Of a stretch of DNA of 8,930 bases, positions 1 to 6,801 are shown in pieces; position 1 is the first letter of the stretch; the number at the start of each line of letters is the position of its first letter. Origin of the DNA: Paracoccaceae bacterium (GTDB lineage: Bacteria > Pseudomonadota > Alphaproteobacteria > Rhodobacterales > Rhodobacteraceae). Below the pieces are notes generated by a model. The model searched no databases. It had not been told where the DNA came from and saw only the letters and a program-made list of their open reading frames with translations. The translations under genes were made by a program, and so were the position numbers. Where the stretch lies: contig WFTU01000409.1 of the NCBI GenBank assembly GCA_015485375.1, positions 1 through 8,930 of the forward strand, given 5' to 3'.

Positions 1-156
1 CCTGTCATCGCCTCGGGCGGCGTATCCTCGATGGACGACCTGAAAGCCCTGAAAACCTGCGGCGCCCCGCTTGACGGCGCGATCTCCGGCCGCGCCCTCT
101 ATGACGGCGCGATCGATGTGGCCGAGGCCGCCGCCTATCTGAAAGGACCGGCATGA
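1..156 (+). CDS. hisA: HisA, phosphoribosylformimino-AICAR ribotide isomerase, C-terminal fragment
   Basis: Only the last 51 codons are present; the gene enters from the left edge in frame 1 and ends at TGA 154-156. HisA is a (beta/alpha)8-barrel isomerase that opens the ribosyl ring of ProFAR to give PRFAR, the substrate of the HisF/HisH complex, in the cytoplasm. The fragment begins with PVIASGGVSS, the barrel strand whose glycines bind the second phosphate in HisA/HisF, and continues with GAISGRALYDG, the typical last strand of HisA. HisF further down carries the parallel PVIASGGVGN, as expected for these paralogous barrels. The Gly-Arg-Ala-Leu-Tyr wording and the hisF/hisE genes downstream favour HisA over a second HisF. 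The ATG of the next gene overlaps the hisA stop (ATGA), suggesting translational coupling. Confidence 0.9.
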   Translation, partial: PVIASGGVSSMDDLKALKTCGAPLDGAISGRALYDGAIDVAEAAAYLKGPA

Positions 157-428
157 AAGTAACCGGAAAAACCGCATTCGGCTGGGCGCTCGTTGCCCTG
201 CTGGTGTTTGCCTTCCTGCCGTTTCTCGTAACCCTTGCCTCCGGAGCGCTCTCCTGGGCCTGTGCCTCCGCGTCCTTCAGGGACAGTTTCGAGGGCCTGT
301 GCCAATCCCTGCCCGGGCTCTATTTCGTCGGGTTTGCCTGGTTTCCCTATACCCTCGCCCTTGGTGCCATCGGGGCGGCATGCCTGTTTGTCCTGCGTTT
401 TATCGTCCACAAACGCCGCGCCGGATAG
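153..428 (+). CDS. Small two-pass membrane protein of unknown function in the his operon
   Basis: This 91-residue protein is not recognised. It has two clear hydrophobic segments, about residues 9-32 and 58-84, separated by a loop holding two cysteines (Cys37 and Cys50). The C-terminus is basic (HKRRAG), so by the positive-inside rule both ends should be cytoplasmic and the Cys-containing loop periplasmic, where the pair could form a disulfide. The ATG at 153 overlaps the hisA stop as ATGA, and an AAGGA Shine-Dalgarno lies about seven bases upstream (143-147), so the start is well supported and coupling to hisA is likely. It sits between hisA and hisF, but nothing in its sequence suggests a histidine-pathway enzyme. 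It is more likely a co-transcribed passenger. The topology is seen; the disulfide and coupling are inferred. Confidence 0.75.
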   Translation: MKVTGKTAFGWALVALLVFAFLPFLVTLASGALSWACASASFRDSFEGLCQSLPGLYFVGFAWFPYTLALGAIGAACLFVLRFIVHKRRAG

Positions 429-536
429 GCCGCCGCACCTGTTGCGCCACCCGCTCCGGTCTGCTCATTGGCATCCTTGAGCCACTGTTGTATATCGACA
501 CCGGATTCACCACTGCCTGCACGGAAAGCCGGACAC

Positions 537-983
537 ATGACGGACACCCAAGCCCAGAACCTGCACATCGAGGAGGACGCCAGATCCACCGGCACATGTG
601 ATTGCTGCGGCCACGAAACCGTCAGCCTGTCCGGTTTTGTCTCGGACGGCGCCGCGCCGCTGGCCGCCTATTTCGTCGCCTACACCTCGGGCCAACCCGA
701 TCACGGCGCGGAATTCACCTTTATCACCGGCGACTGGGCCAACGAAGCCACCGCGAAGGACCGTTACGTCATCGTCCTGCTGCACTTTCCCGGCCGCGGC
801 TTTATGATCGACAGCGATGTCGCAACGAAAAAGGCCAACATGCGGGAACTGGCGAGCAATTTTCTGGATCGCGACGATATTGTCGGCTCGGATTTCGCGG
901 ACAAGCTGTTCGGAATGGTCGATGCTGTCTACACACGCGATTCCCGTCTGGACGAACTGAGAAACTGGAAACCCGATGCTTAA
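537..983 (+). CDS. Conserved-looking hypothetical protein with a CxCCxH cluster
   Basis: This 148-residue soluble protein is of a family I do not recognise. The ATG at 537 is preferred because GGAAAG lies about eight bases upstream (523-528); an in-frame TTG at 468 would add 23 unpersuasive residues. After a polar N-terminus comes CDCCGHE (Cys21, Cys23, Cys24, His26), which could be half of a metal site or a redox motif. A mixed alpha/beta region follows: AAYFVAYTSG, FITGDWAN, YVIVLLHFPGRGFMIDSD. It ends with a charged helical tail. No signal peptide or membrane segment is visible. The stop at 981-983 lies inside hisF, whose ATG at 976 overlaps this gene by eight bases, so it is surely co-transcribed and probably coupled to hisF. 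It may be a bystander of the his operon rather than a pathway enzyme; metal binding is a guess from the Cys/His spacing. Confidence 0.7.
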   Translation: MTDTQAQNLHIEEDARSTGTCDCCGHETVSLSGFVSDGAAPLAAYFVAYTSGQPDHGAEFTFITGDWANEATAKDRYVIVLLHFPGRGFMIDSDVATKKANMRELASNFLDRDDIVGSDFADKLFGMVDAVYTRDSRLDELRNWKPDA

Positions 984-1734
984 AACCCGCATTATCCCCT
1001 GCCTCGACGTCAAGGACGGCCGCGTGGTCAAGGGCGTCAACTTCCTCGACCTGATCGACGCGGGCGACCCCGTGGAATCGGCCAAGGCCTATGACGCCGC
1101 CGGTGCCGACGAGCTTTGCTTCCTCGACATCGCCGCGACGCTGGAAAACCGCGGCACCATGTATGACCTCGTGTCGCGCACGGCCGAGCAATGCTTCATG
1201 CCGCTCACCATCGGCGGCGGCGTGCGCACGCCCGAGGATGTGCGCAAACTGCTGCTGGCAGGGGCGGACAAGGTCTCCTTCAACTCCGCCGCCGTCGCCA
1301 ATCCGGATGTGGTGGCCGAGAGCGCCAACAAATTCGGCAACCAGTGCATCGTGGTCGCTATCGACGCCAAAACCGTGTCGGACGGCAAATGGGAGATTTT
1401 CACCCACGGCGGCTCGAAACCCACCGGAATCGACGCGGTGGAATTCGCGCGTCTGGTCGAAAGCAAGGGCGCAGGGGAAATCCTGCTGACCAGCATGGAC
1501 CGCGACGGCACCAAGGCGGGCTTCAACCTGCCCCTCACCCGCGCCATCGCGGATGCTGTCAAAATCCCTGTCATTGCCTCCGGCGGTGTTGGAAACCTGC
1601 AACATCTGGTCGAAGGCGTCACCATCGGCCATGCCTCCGCCGTTCTTGCCGCTTCCATTTTCCATTTCGGCGAGTATACAATCCGCGAAGCCAAGCAATA
1701 CATGCAGGAGGCCGGCGTGCCGGTAAGACTATAA
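976..1734 (+). CDS. hisF: HisF, imidazole glycerol phosphate synthase cyclase subunit
   Basis: HisF is the cyclase subunit of imidazole glycerol phosphate synthase. With ammonia from the HisH glutaminase it converts PRFAR into imidazole glycerol phosphate and AICAR, linking histidine and purine metabolism. The 252-residue length is typical. The N-terminus reads MLKTRIIPCLDVKDG, placing the general catalytic Asp at residue 11; the second catalytic Asp falls at residue 130 in VVAIDAK, the canonical position. Other barrel signatures are TIGGGVRT (78-85), which binds phosphate, and PVIASGGVGN near the C-terminus. The gene starts inside the preceding ORF (eight-base overlap) and its TAA shares one base with the hisE ATG (TAATG). 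HisH is not in the window and probably lies upstream of hisA. All key residues seem intact. Confidence 0.97.
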   Translation: MLKTRIIPCLDVKDGRVVKGVNFLDLIDAGDPVESAKAYDAAGADELCFLDIAATLENRGTMYDLVSRTAEQCFMPLTIGGGVRTPEDVRKLLLAGADKVSFNSAAVANPDVVAESANKFGNQCIVVAIDAKTVSDGKWEIFTHGGSKPTGIDAVEFARLVESKGAGEILLTSMDRDGTKAGFNLPLTRAIADAVKIPVIASGGVGNLQHLVEGVTIGHASAVLAASIFHFGEYTIREAKQYMQEAGVPVRL

Positions 1735-2051
1735 TGGCCAATGTGCTGACCCGCCTCGCGCGGAAAATCGAGAGCCGCAAGGGCGGCGACGAGAAAAAAT
1801 CCTATGCGGCGAAACTGTTTTCGCGCGGCCCGGAAAAATGCGCCGAGAAATTCGGCGAGGAAGCGGTCGAGGCCATCATCGCCGCAGCCAAGGGCGACGT
1901 GAAAAACCTGACCGAAGAGGCCGCCGATGTCCTGTTCCACATGCTGGTCATGCTGTCCTCGCGCGGCGTGAAGTGGGAGGACGTGCTGGGCGAACTCGAA
2001 CGTCGCGAGGGCGTCTCCGGCATCGTCGAGAAACAGTCGCGCAAGAAATAG
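1734..2051 (+). CDS. hisE: HisE, phosphoribosyl-ATP pyrophosphatase
   Basis: HisE hydrolyses phosphoribosyl-ATP to phosphoribosyl-AMP and pyrophosphate, the second step of histidine synthesis. The 105-residue protein is the stand-alone form, without a fused HisI cyclohydrolase domain, as is common in alphaproteobacteria. The all-alpha NTP pyrophosphohydrolase signature is clear: EKFGEEAVEAI in one helix and EEAADVLFHMLVML in the next, supplying the acidic Mg2+ ligands (ExxE and ExxD patterns). The ATG at 1734 uses the last A of the hisF stop (TAATG), and no good Shine-Dalgarno is positioned immediately before it, which fits translation by re-initiation after hisF. It is the last his gene here; a weak GC hairpin follows the stop. 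Confidence 0.95.
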   Translation: MANVLTRLARKIESRKGGDEKKSYAAKLFSRGPEKCAEKFGEEAVEAIIAAAKGDVKNLTEEAADVLFHMLVMLSSRGVKWEDVLGELERREGVSGIVEKQSRKK

Positions 2052-2054
2052 CCC

Positions 2055-2075
2055 GCGGCGTCACTTTCGCGCCGC
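2055..2075 (+). terminator. Weak GC hairpin after hisE, possible end of the his operon
   Basis: GCGGCG (2055-2060) pairs with CGCCGC (2070-2075) around a nine-base loop, starting four bases after the hisE stop. It is followed only by CCCTTG rather than a T-run, so it is not a textbook intrinsic terminator. It could still slow polymerase or protect the 3' end, or be a chance dyad in GC-rich DNA. Confidence 0.3.
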
Positions 2076-2127
2076 CCTTGACCCGCCCGTGGAATTGAGG
2101 GAAGCCTTTTCCCGAAAGGTTCCCTCC

Positions 2128-3063
2128 ATGCCAACGCCCATCATCCCCTCCGACGAAGGTCCCACCGCGCTGCCGGTGCCGCCCGCACCCGTGATCGACA
2201 ATTTTCGTGCGCTGGTCTGGATCCTGATCTCGGTCGTCAGCGCCAGCCTGATGACCATCGCCGTGCGGCAGGTCTCGCTGGAAATCGACAGCCGGATGAT
2301 CGTGCTGCTGCGCGCCGGAATCACCACGCTGCTGATCCTCGCCGCGCTGGTTGTCGCCAGCCCGCTGCGCCGCCAGATGCGATTCTCGCGCCCCGTTTTG
2401 CACCTGTTTCGCGGCACGCTGATCGGCCTGTCCACGCACCTCGGCTTCTACACGATCTCCAACATCCCGCTGGCCACGGCGACGGTGCTGTTTTTCATGG
2501 CCCCGATCTTCGCCACCATTTTCGCCAGCCTGATCCATGGCGAGAAAGTCGGCCCCCGCCGCTGGAGCGCGGTCAGCGCCGGTTTCATCGGCGCGGTTAT
2601 CATCCTGCGCCCGGGTTTCTCCGAATTCCACCCCGCCATGCTCACCGCCATCGGCAGCTCGTTCCTGTTCGCGCTGGCCCTGACCCTGTCGCGCAATCTG
2701 GCCCGCGCCGACGGAGTCCTGTCCACCTATTTCTCCTCCGTGGTCATCACCACAATCATCACCCTGCCGATCGCCATGCCGGTCTATGCCCTGCCAACGG
2801 ACTGGATCACATGGGCCGCCACCGCCGCGCTGGTCATCACCGGCGCCATTCGCGGATACGCCGACACCGCCGCCTATCACCACGGCGACGCGAGCCTGCT
2901 GGCCCCTGTCACCTACCTGCGGCTGGTGCTGATCTCGCTCGGTGGCTATCTGCTGTTCGGGGAAACGCCTGACGCCGCCACCTTTGCCGGTGCCGCCATC
3001 ATCATCGCGGCAACACTCTATATCGCGCAGCGGGAAAACAAATTGCGTAAGATGAAAAACTAG
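2128..3063 (+). CDS. DMT-superfamily transporter with two EamA domains
   Basis: This is a 311-residue inner-membrane protein with about ten hydrophobic segments arranged as two EamA repeats, roughly residues 27-160 and 175-300, the usual architecture of the drug/metabolite transporter superfamily. Both repeats end in the typical pattern: GEKVGPRRWSAVSAGFIG then LRPG for the first, and LLFGETPDAATFAGAAII for the second. The substrate cannot be told from the sequence; relatives export amino acids, nucleobases or drugs, and some import metabolites. A GAAAGG Shine-Dalgarno at 2114-2119 sits eight bases before the ATG at 2128, so this start is preferred over a GTG at 2089, which has none. It is separated from hisE by 76 bases and probably has its own promoter, though no convincing -35/-10 pair is seen. 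Its TAG shares bases with the oppositely oriented recR stop. Confidence 0.9.
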   Translation: MPTPIIPSDEGPTALPVPPAPVIDNFRALVWILISVVSASLMTIAVRQVSLEIDSRMIVLLRAGITTLLILAALVVASPLRRQMRFSRPVLHLFRGTLIGLSTHLGFYTISNIPLATATVLFFMAPIFATIFASLIHGEKVGPRRWSAVSAGFIGAVIILRPGFSEFHPAMLTAIGSSFLFALALTLSRNLARADGVLSTYFSSVVITTIITLPIAMPVYALPTDWITWAATAALVITGAIRGYADTAAYHHGDASLLAPVTYLRLVLISLGGYLLFGETPDAATFAGAAIIIAATLYIAQRENKLRKMKN

Positions 3064-3662
3064 AACGTCTTGCGCGCCTTCAGGGCCGCCGTGATCGTCC
3101 CGTCGTCGAGGTAATCCAGCTCCCCGCCAATCGGCACGCCCTGCGCCAGCGAGGTCACAACCGCCCCGCTCCCCTCGAGTTGGTCGGCAATGTAATGCGC
3201 CGTAGTCTGCCCGTCGATCGTGGCATTGAGCGCCAGCACCACCTCGCGCACGCCGCCCTCCGACACCCGCCGCGCCAGCAGCGGAATACGCAATTCCTCC
3301 GGTCCGACTCCGTCGAGCGCCGAAAGCACCCCGCCCAGCACATGATAGCGCCCCTTGAAGACCGAGGCCCGCTCCATCGCCCAGAGGTCGGCCACATCGC
3401 CCACCACACAAATCAGGCTGTCGTCCCGCTTCGGATCACTGCAAATACCGCAAACCTCCGAGGTGCCGACATTGCCGCAGGTCACACATTCCCGCGCCGT
3501 CACCGCCACCTCGGCCATCGCCTGTGACAGCGGTTCCAGCAACACGGAACGCTTCTTGATCAGTTGCAGCACAGCCCGGCGCGCCGAGCGCGGGCCGAGG
3601 CCCGGCAGCTTCGCCATCAGATCGATCAGACGGTCAATCTCTTTGCCGGCGTTATCCGCCAT
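3060..3662 (-). CDS. recR: RecR, recombination mediator protein
   Basis: RecR works with RecO (and RecF) to load RecA on SSB-coated single-stranded DNA at gaps during recombinational repair. The 200-residue length is standard. Domains in order: a helix-hairpin-helix at about 18-29 (KLPGLGPRSARR), a four-cysteine zinc finger with Cys59, Cys62, Cys71 and Cys74, and a Toprim domain from about residue 82 (ICVVGD), including the conserved YHVLGGVLSALDGVGP stretch. The C-terminal segment QGVPIGGELDYLDDGT is a further RecR hallmark. The ATG at 3662 directly abuts the ybaB stop (TAGATG on the coding strand, no spacer), so translation is probably coupled to ybaB. The stop overlaps that of the convergent transporter gene. 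Confidence 0.97.
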   Translation of the reverse strand: MADNAGKEIDRLIDLMAKLPGLGPRSARRAVLQLIKKRSVLLEPLSQAMAEVAVTARECVTCGNVGTSEVCGICSDPKRDDSLICVVGDVADLWAMERASVFKGRYHVLGGVLSALDGVGPEELRIPLLARRVSEGGVREVVLALNATIDGQTTAHYIADQLEGSGAVVTSLAQGVPIGGELDYLDDGTITAALKARKTF

Positions 3663-4010
3663 CTACATGCCCGGAAATTTCATGCCCTCGGGCAACGGCA
3701 TGCCTTCGGTCGCCTTGGCCATCTCGGCCTGCGCGGCCTCGGCAGCCTTCGCCTGCGCTTCCTTGATCGCGGCAAGGATCAGGTCCTCGACCACTTCCTT
3801 GTCCTCCGGCATGAACAGCGAGGGATCGATATTCAACCCCTTCAGTTCACCCTTGGCATTGGCCGTCGCGGTCACCATCCCGGCCCCCGCCTCGCCCGTC
3901 ACCAACACATCTTCAAGCTTTTCCTGCGCGGCCTGCACCTTGCCCTGCAGTTCCTGCGCCTGTTTCATCAGCTTGGCCATATCGCCAAGTCCACCCAGTC
4001 CTTTGAGCAT
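3663..4010 (-). CDS. ybaB: YbaB/EbfC family nucleoid-associated DNA-binding protein
   Basis: This small protein (115 residues) belongs to the YbaB/EbfC family, which forms dimers that bind DNA and is regularly encoded between dnaX and recR. The family core is visible: an N-terminal amphipathic helix (residues 8-36, MAKLMKQAQELQGKVQAAQE), a beta region with VTGEAGAGMVTATANAKGE, and a C-terminal helix with EVVEDLILAAIKEAQAKA. The tail EGMPLPEGMKFPGM is typical for alphaproteobacterial members. The start at 4010 fits the family's MLKGLGGLGD beginning and has a purine-rich AAGGGGG Shine-Dalgarno just upstream; an in-frame ATG 19 codons earlier (4067) gives a Pro-rich extension unlike the family and is rejected. 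recR follows with no gap. Confidence 0.95.
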   Translation of the reverse strand: MLKGLGGLGDMAKLMKQAQELQGKVQAAQEKLEDVLVTGEAGAGMVTATANAKGELKGLNIDPSLFMPEDKEVVEDLILAAIKEAQAKAAEAAQAEMAKATEGMPLPEGMKFPGM

Positions 4011-4023
4011 TTGAACCCCCTTG

Positions 4024-4061
4024 TTTCCGGTTACCCCAGAAATAGGGGGCGCAGGCGGAAA
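4024..4061 (-). promoter_or_regulatory. Two-tier dyad upstream of ybaB
   Basis: In the 65-base gap between the PilJ-domain gene and ybaB, TTTCCG (4024-4029) can pair with CGGAAA (4056-4061), and inside this CCCC (4034-4037) can pair with GGGG within 4045-4049. No U-run follows on the transcribed strand, so it is not a good intrinsic terminator. It lies just before the ybaB Shine-Dalgarno and could act as an mRNA stem that sets ybaB translation. The pairing is seen; the role is speculative. Confidence 0.25.
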
Positions 4062-4075
4062 TGGCAATGCGCCGA

Positions 4076-4984
4076 TCAGTTTTCCGGCAGGCTTTCCACC
4101 AGCGCATAAAGCTTCACCGCCTCGTTCATCGCAACCAGAACCTTTTCCAGATCATCGGCGATCACCAACCGGTCCTGATCCGAGATTTCCCCGCCTGCGC
4201 CCACGGCGGTCAAAACGGCGTTCGGCCCTTCCCAAAGCGTCTGGACTTCCTCCAGCTTGGCACGGATATCCTCGTTCGGCGGCGCGACGACGGCACCGGA
4301 AAATCCGACCAGCAACGCATTCAGCGTGGCATTGAAATACTGCAACGTCTCGTTCAGATCGGCGCGGCTGGCCTCGATGTCGATTCCCGCATCGATCAGA
4401 CAAAAATCCTTGGCGACTTTCTGCGTGAACATGCGCTGGCGACCGGCCAGATCAATGGAGATCGCCAGAATAAGCGGTAAATCCTCGACCATCTCGCCAT
4501 AGGAACTGGCAATCAGCCCGACAGTTTTATTCATATCGGCCAGCATCGCCAGCCCCGAGGCATTGATCGCCGCGACATTCTCCGCGTCAAGATCACGCCC
4601 GTTCAGAACACCCCCCGCACGGGCCCCGAAATCTTCCCAGTCTTTGGTAACGTCGACCAGTCCGGCAATCACCGGCAAATGCGGCTCGGGCGGCAGGCCC
4701 AGTTCGGGACTGCCATAGCGCAACGCCTCGTTGGTTTGCGCAAACAGCGTCATGGTCCGGTCAAGTTCGGCCAGATGCCGCTCGGTCTGCACGCCGGCAA
4801 AGACAAAACAGGCGTCCTTCGACATGCGCTGCGAAAACATCCGCTGTCGGCCGGCCAGATCAACCCGCCGCTTGGCCATTTCCGCCATATCGCTTTCGGC
4901 ATAGGCCGGTGCCGCGGTTCCGGCGACCGTGCCGAGAACTATCGCTATTGTTGTAAGACCTTGTAATAATTTCGATAAAAACAT
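4076..4984 (-). CDS. Exported protein with two tandem PilJ-type (type IV pili MCP N-terminal) domains
   Basis: The 302-residue protein has a Sec signal peptide: Lys5, a hydrophobic core at about 7-22, and an AYA cleavage site at 27-29. The mature periplasmic part contains two related domains, each opening with a near-identical motif: DLAGRQRMFSQRMSKD (42-57) and DLAGRQRMFTQKVAKD (178-193), spaced 136 residues apart. This AGRQRM-S/T-Q pattern is the hallmark of the PilJ/type IV pili methyl-accepting chemotaxis sensor domain, a helical ligand-sensing fold also found in nitrate sensors such as NarX. Each motif is followed by one Cys (59 and 195), which could pair. No transmembrane helix or signalling domain follows, so it is a free periplasmic binding protein rather than a receptor. 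The ATG at 4984 is chosen for its GAGGG Shine-Dalgarno and proper signal peptide; an ATG at 5026 would add 14 charged residues. It lies between dnaX and ybaB. Confidence 0.85.
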   Translation of the reverse strand: MFLSKLLQGLTTIAIVLGTVAGTAAPAYAESDMAEMAKRRVDLAGRQRMFSQRMSKDACFVFAGVQTERHLAELDRTMTLFAQTNEALRYGSPELGLPPEPHLPVIAGLVDVTKDWEDFGARAGGVLNGRDLDAENVAAINASGLAMLADMNKTVGLIASSYGEMVEDLPLILAISIDLAGRQRMFTQKVAKDFCLIDAGIDIEASRADLNETLQYFNATLNALLVGFSGAVVAPPNEDIRAKLEEVQTLWEGPNAVLTAVGAGGEISDQDRLVIADDLEKVLVAMNEAVKLYALVESLPEN

Positions 4985-5021
4985 CTTGCCCTCGCGGAAC
5001 CAATTTCGCCTGAGGGTTGCT

Positions 5022-5035
5022 AACATAAGGATGTT
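5022..5035 (-). promoter_or_regulatory. Short inverted repeat between dnaX and the PilJ-domain gene
   Basis: AACAT (5022-5026) and ATGTT (5031-5035) form a perfect 5-bp dyad around AAGG. It is about 40 bases upstream of the preferred start of the PilJ-domain gene, in the only AT-rich stretch of this 65-base intergenic gap, where a promoter or operator would be expected. No convincing -35/-10 pair could be assigned. Confidence 0.25.
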
Positions 5036-5049
5036 CTAATGTAAACGAT

Positions 5050-6801
5050 TCACTCTTCCGAAAACGGATCGATCGGGTCCCAGCTATCGTCAAGATCGTC
5101 GGGATCGATCGGCACGATATCCTCGTTGGCCCCGTCGAACTCCAGCGCCCGGACGTCCTTGATCTCCGCCCCCGGAAAGGCCTCCAGCACCGCCTGCACC
5201 ATCGGATGCGCGGCGGCCTGCGAATACAGATCGTCCCGCGCCTCGGCCTTCACCTCGCCAATGGTCTTGCCACCGCCTTCGGAAACGACCGAGACGCCCC
5301 AGCGCACACCGGTCCAGTTCTGCAACCGCGCCGCCAGCCGCGACGCCAGATCGGCCGGCGCCTGTTCTGTCGGTTCGAACTCGATCCGCCCGGGGGTATA
5401 TTTCACCAGCCGCAGGTAGTTTTCGACCTCGATCAGCAACTTCATATCCCGCCGCGTGCGGATCAGTGACACCACATCCTCGAACCGTTCATACCGCGCC
5501 AGCGCGCCGGCATTGGCCTGCGGCGCCAGCATTGCGCTCGCACCGCCCGAAACGCCCGAGGTCGCCCGCGCATTCGTTCCGCCACTACCCCCGCCGGAAG
5601 GCCGCGCTCCTCCGCCACCACCACCCGAAGGCACCGGCGCATTCTGCAACTTGCGCACCAGATCATCGGGCGCCGGCAAATCGGCCACATGGGTCAACCG
5701 GATCACCGCCATTTCCGCCGCCATCATGGAATTAGGCGCGCTCGCCACTTCCTCCAGCGCCTTGAGCAACATCTGCCACATCCGCGTCAGTGCGCGCATC
5801 GGCAAACCGGTCGCCATCTCCACCCCGCGCGCCCGCTCGTCGGGGTTCACAGTCGGATCCTCCGCCGCCTCGGGCGAGATCTGCACCACGCTCACCCAAT
5901 GGGTCACCTCGGCCAGATCGCGCAGCACCGCCATCGGATCGGCCCCGTCGGCGTATTGCGAGGACAATTCATTGAGCGCCGCCGCCGTATCACCGCGCAT
6001 GATCATATCGAACAGGTCCAGCACCCGCCCGCGATCCGCCAGCCCCAGCATGGCCCGCACCTGATCGGCAGAGGTTTCCCCCGCCCCGTGTGCAATCGCC
6101 TGATCCATCAGCGACAGCGCATCGCGAACCGACCCCTCGGCCGCCCGCGTAACCAGCGCCAGCGCGTCACCGGAAATCTGCGCGCCTTCCTTTTCGGCAA
6201 TCTCCTTGAGGAACGCAATCATCACCTCCGGCTCGATCCGGCGCAAATCGAAACGCTGGCAACGCGACAGCACCGTCACCGGCACCTTGCGGATCTCCGT
6301 GGTGGCAAAAATGAACTTCACATGCTCCGGCGGTTCCTCCAGCGTTTTCAGCAACGCATTGAAGGCCGAGGTGGAAAGCATATGCACCTCGTCGATAATA
6401 TAGACCTTGTAGCGGGCCGAGGCGGCGCGATAATGCACACTCTCGATAATCTCGCGAATGTCGCCGACACCCGTGCGCGAGGCCGCATCCATCTCCAGCA
6501 CATCCACATGCCGCCCCTCGGTGATCGAAACGCAATGTTCGCATTCCCCGCACGGCTCGATCGTCGGCCCGCCCTTGCCATCCGCGCCGATACAGTTCAG
6601 CCCCTTGGCAATGATCCGCGCCGTCGTGGTCTTACCGGTGCCGCGAATCCCCGTCATGATAAACGCATGCGCGATCCGGTCGGCCTCGAAGGCATTGCGC
6701 AGGGTGCGCACCATCGCCTCCTGCCCGATCAGGTCGCGAAACGTCTCCGGCCGGTATTTGCGGGCGAGAACCTGATAGGCTGGCTTGTCGGTGTCGGTCA
6801 T
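5050..6801 (-). CDS. dnaX: DnaX, DNA polymerase III subunit gamma/tau
   Basis: DnaX is the ATPase motor of the DNA polymerase III clamp loader; its tau form also ties the loader to the polymerase and helicase. In the 583-residue product the Walker A motif GIRGTGKT is at 51-58, the zinc module uses Cys70, Cys84, Cys87 and Cys90, Walker B is IIDEVH at 135-140, sensor 1 is ATTE near 166-169, the SRC arginine-finger motif is at 179-181, and sensor 2 lies in GSVRDALSLMDQ at 223-234. The oligomerisation domain follows to about 385. A Gly/Ser-rich linker (392-408) then leads to a C-terminal domain (about 430-560) and an acidic tail. The coding strand shows no A-rich slippery heptamer near the linker, so a separate gamma form by E. 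coli-style frameshifting is not evident. The ATG has GGAG upstream. It is the first gene of the minus-strand cluster. Confidence 0.97.
   Translation of the reverse strand: MTDTDKPAYQVLARKYRPETFRDLIGQEAMVRTLRNAFEADRIAHAFIMTGIRGTGKTTTARIIAKGLNCIGADGKGGPTIEPCGECEHCVSITEGRHVDVLEMDAASRTGVGDIREIIESVHYRAASARYKVYIIDEVHMLSTSAFNALLKTLEEPPEHVKFIFATTEIRKVPVTVLSRCQRFDLRRIEPEVMIAFLKEIAEKEGAQISGDALALVTRAAEGSVRDALSLMDQAIAHGAGETSADQVRAMLGLADRGRVLDLFDMIMRGDTAAALNELSSQYADGADPMAVLRDLAEVTHWVSVVQISPEAAEDPTVNPDERARGVEMATGLPMRALTRMWQMLLKALEEVASAPNSMMAAEMAVIRLTHVADLPAPDDLVRKLQNAPVPSGGGGGGARPSGGGSGGTNARATSGVSGGASAMLAPQANAGALARYERFEDVVSLIRTRRDMKLLIEVENYLRLVKYTPGRIEFEPTEQAPADLASRLAARLQNWTGVRWGVSVVSEGGGKTIGEVKAEARDDLYSQAAAHPMVQAVLEAFPGAEIKDVRALEFDGANEDIVPIDPDDLDDSWDPIDPFSEE

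Noticed and set aside
468..536. TTG start giving a 171-residue version of the hypothetical protein before hisF
   Set aside because: No Shine-Dalgarno is placed before the TTG, while the ATG at 537 has GGAAAG at proper distance.
2078..2127. TTGACC as a -35 box and a GTG start at 2089 for the transporter
   Set aside because: No -10-like hexamer lies 16-18 bases after TTGACC, and the GTG has no Shine-Dalgarno while the ATG at 2128 has GAAAGG eight bases upstream.
1948..3411. 487-codon open frame on the minus strand across hisE, the transporter and recR
   Set aside because: Its translation is Gly/Arg/Asp/Gln-rich low complexity, typical of an antisense shadow in GC-rich DNA, and it runs over three well-supported genes.
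5575..5640. Programmed frameshift in dnaX to make a short gamma subunit
   Set aside because: The linker region is Gly/Ser coding with no A-rich or other slippery heptamer; the frame is open to the end.
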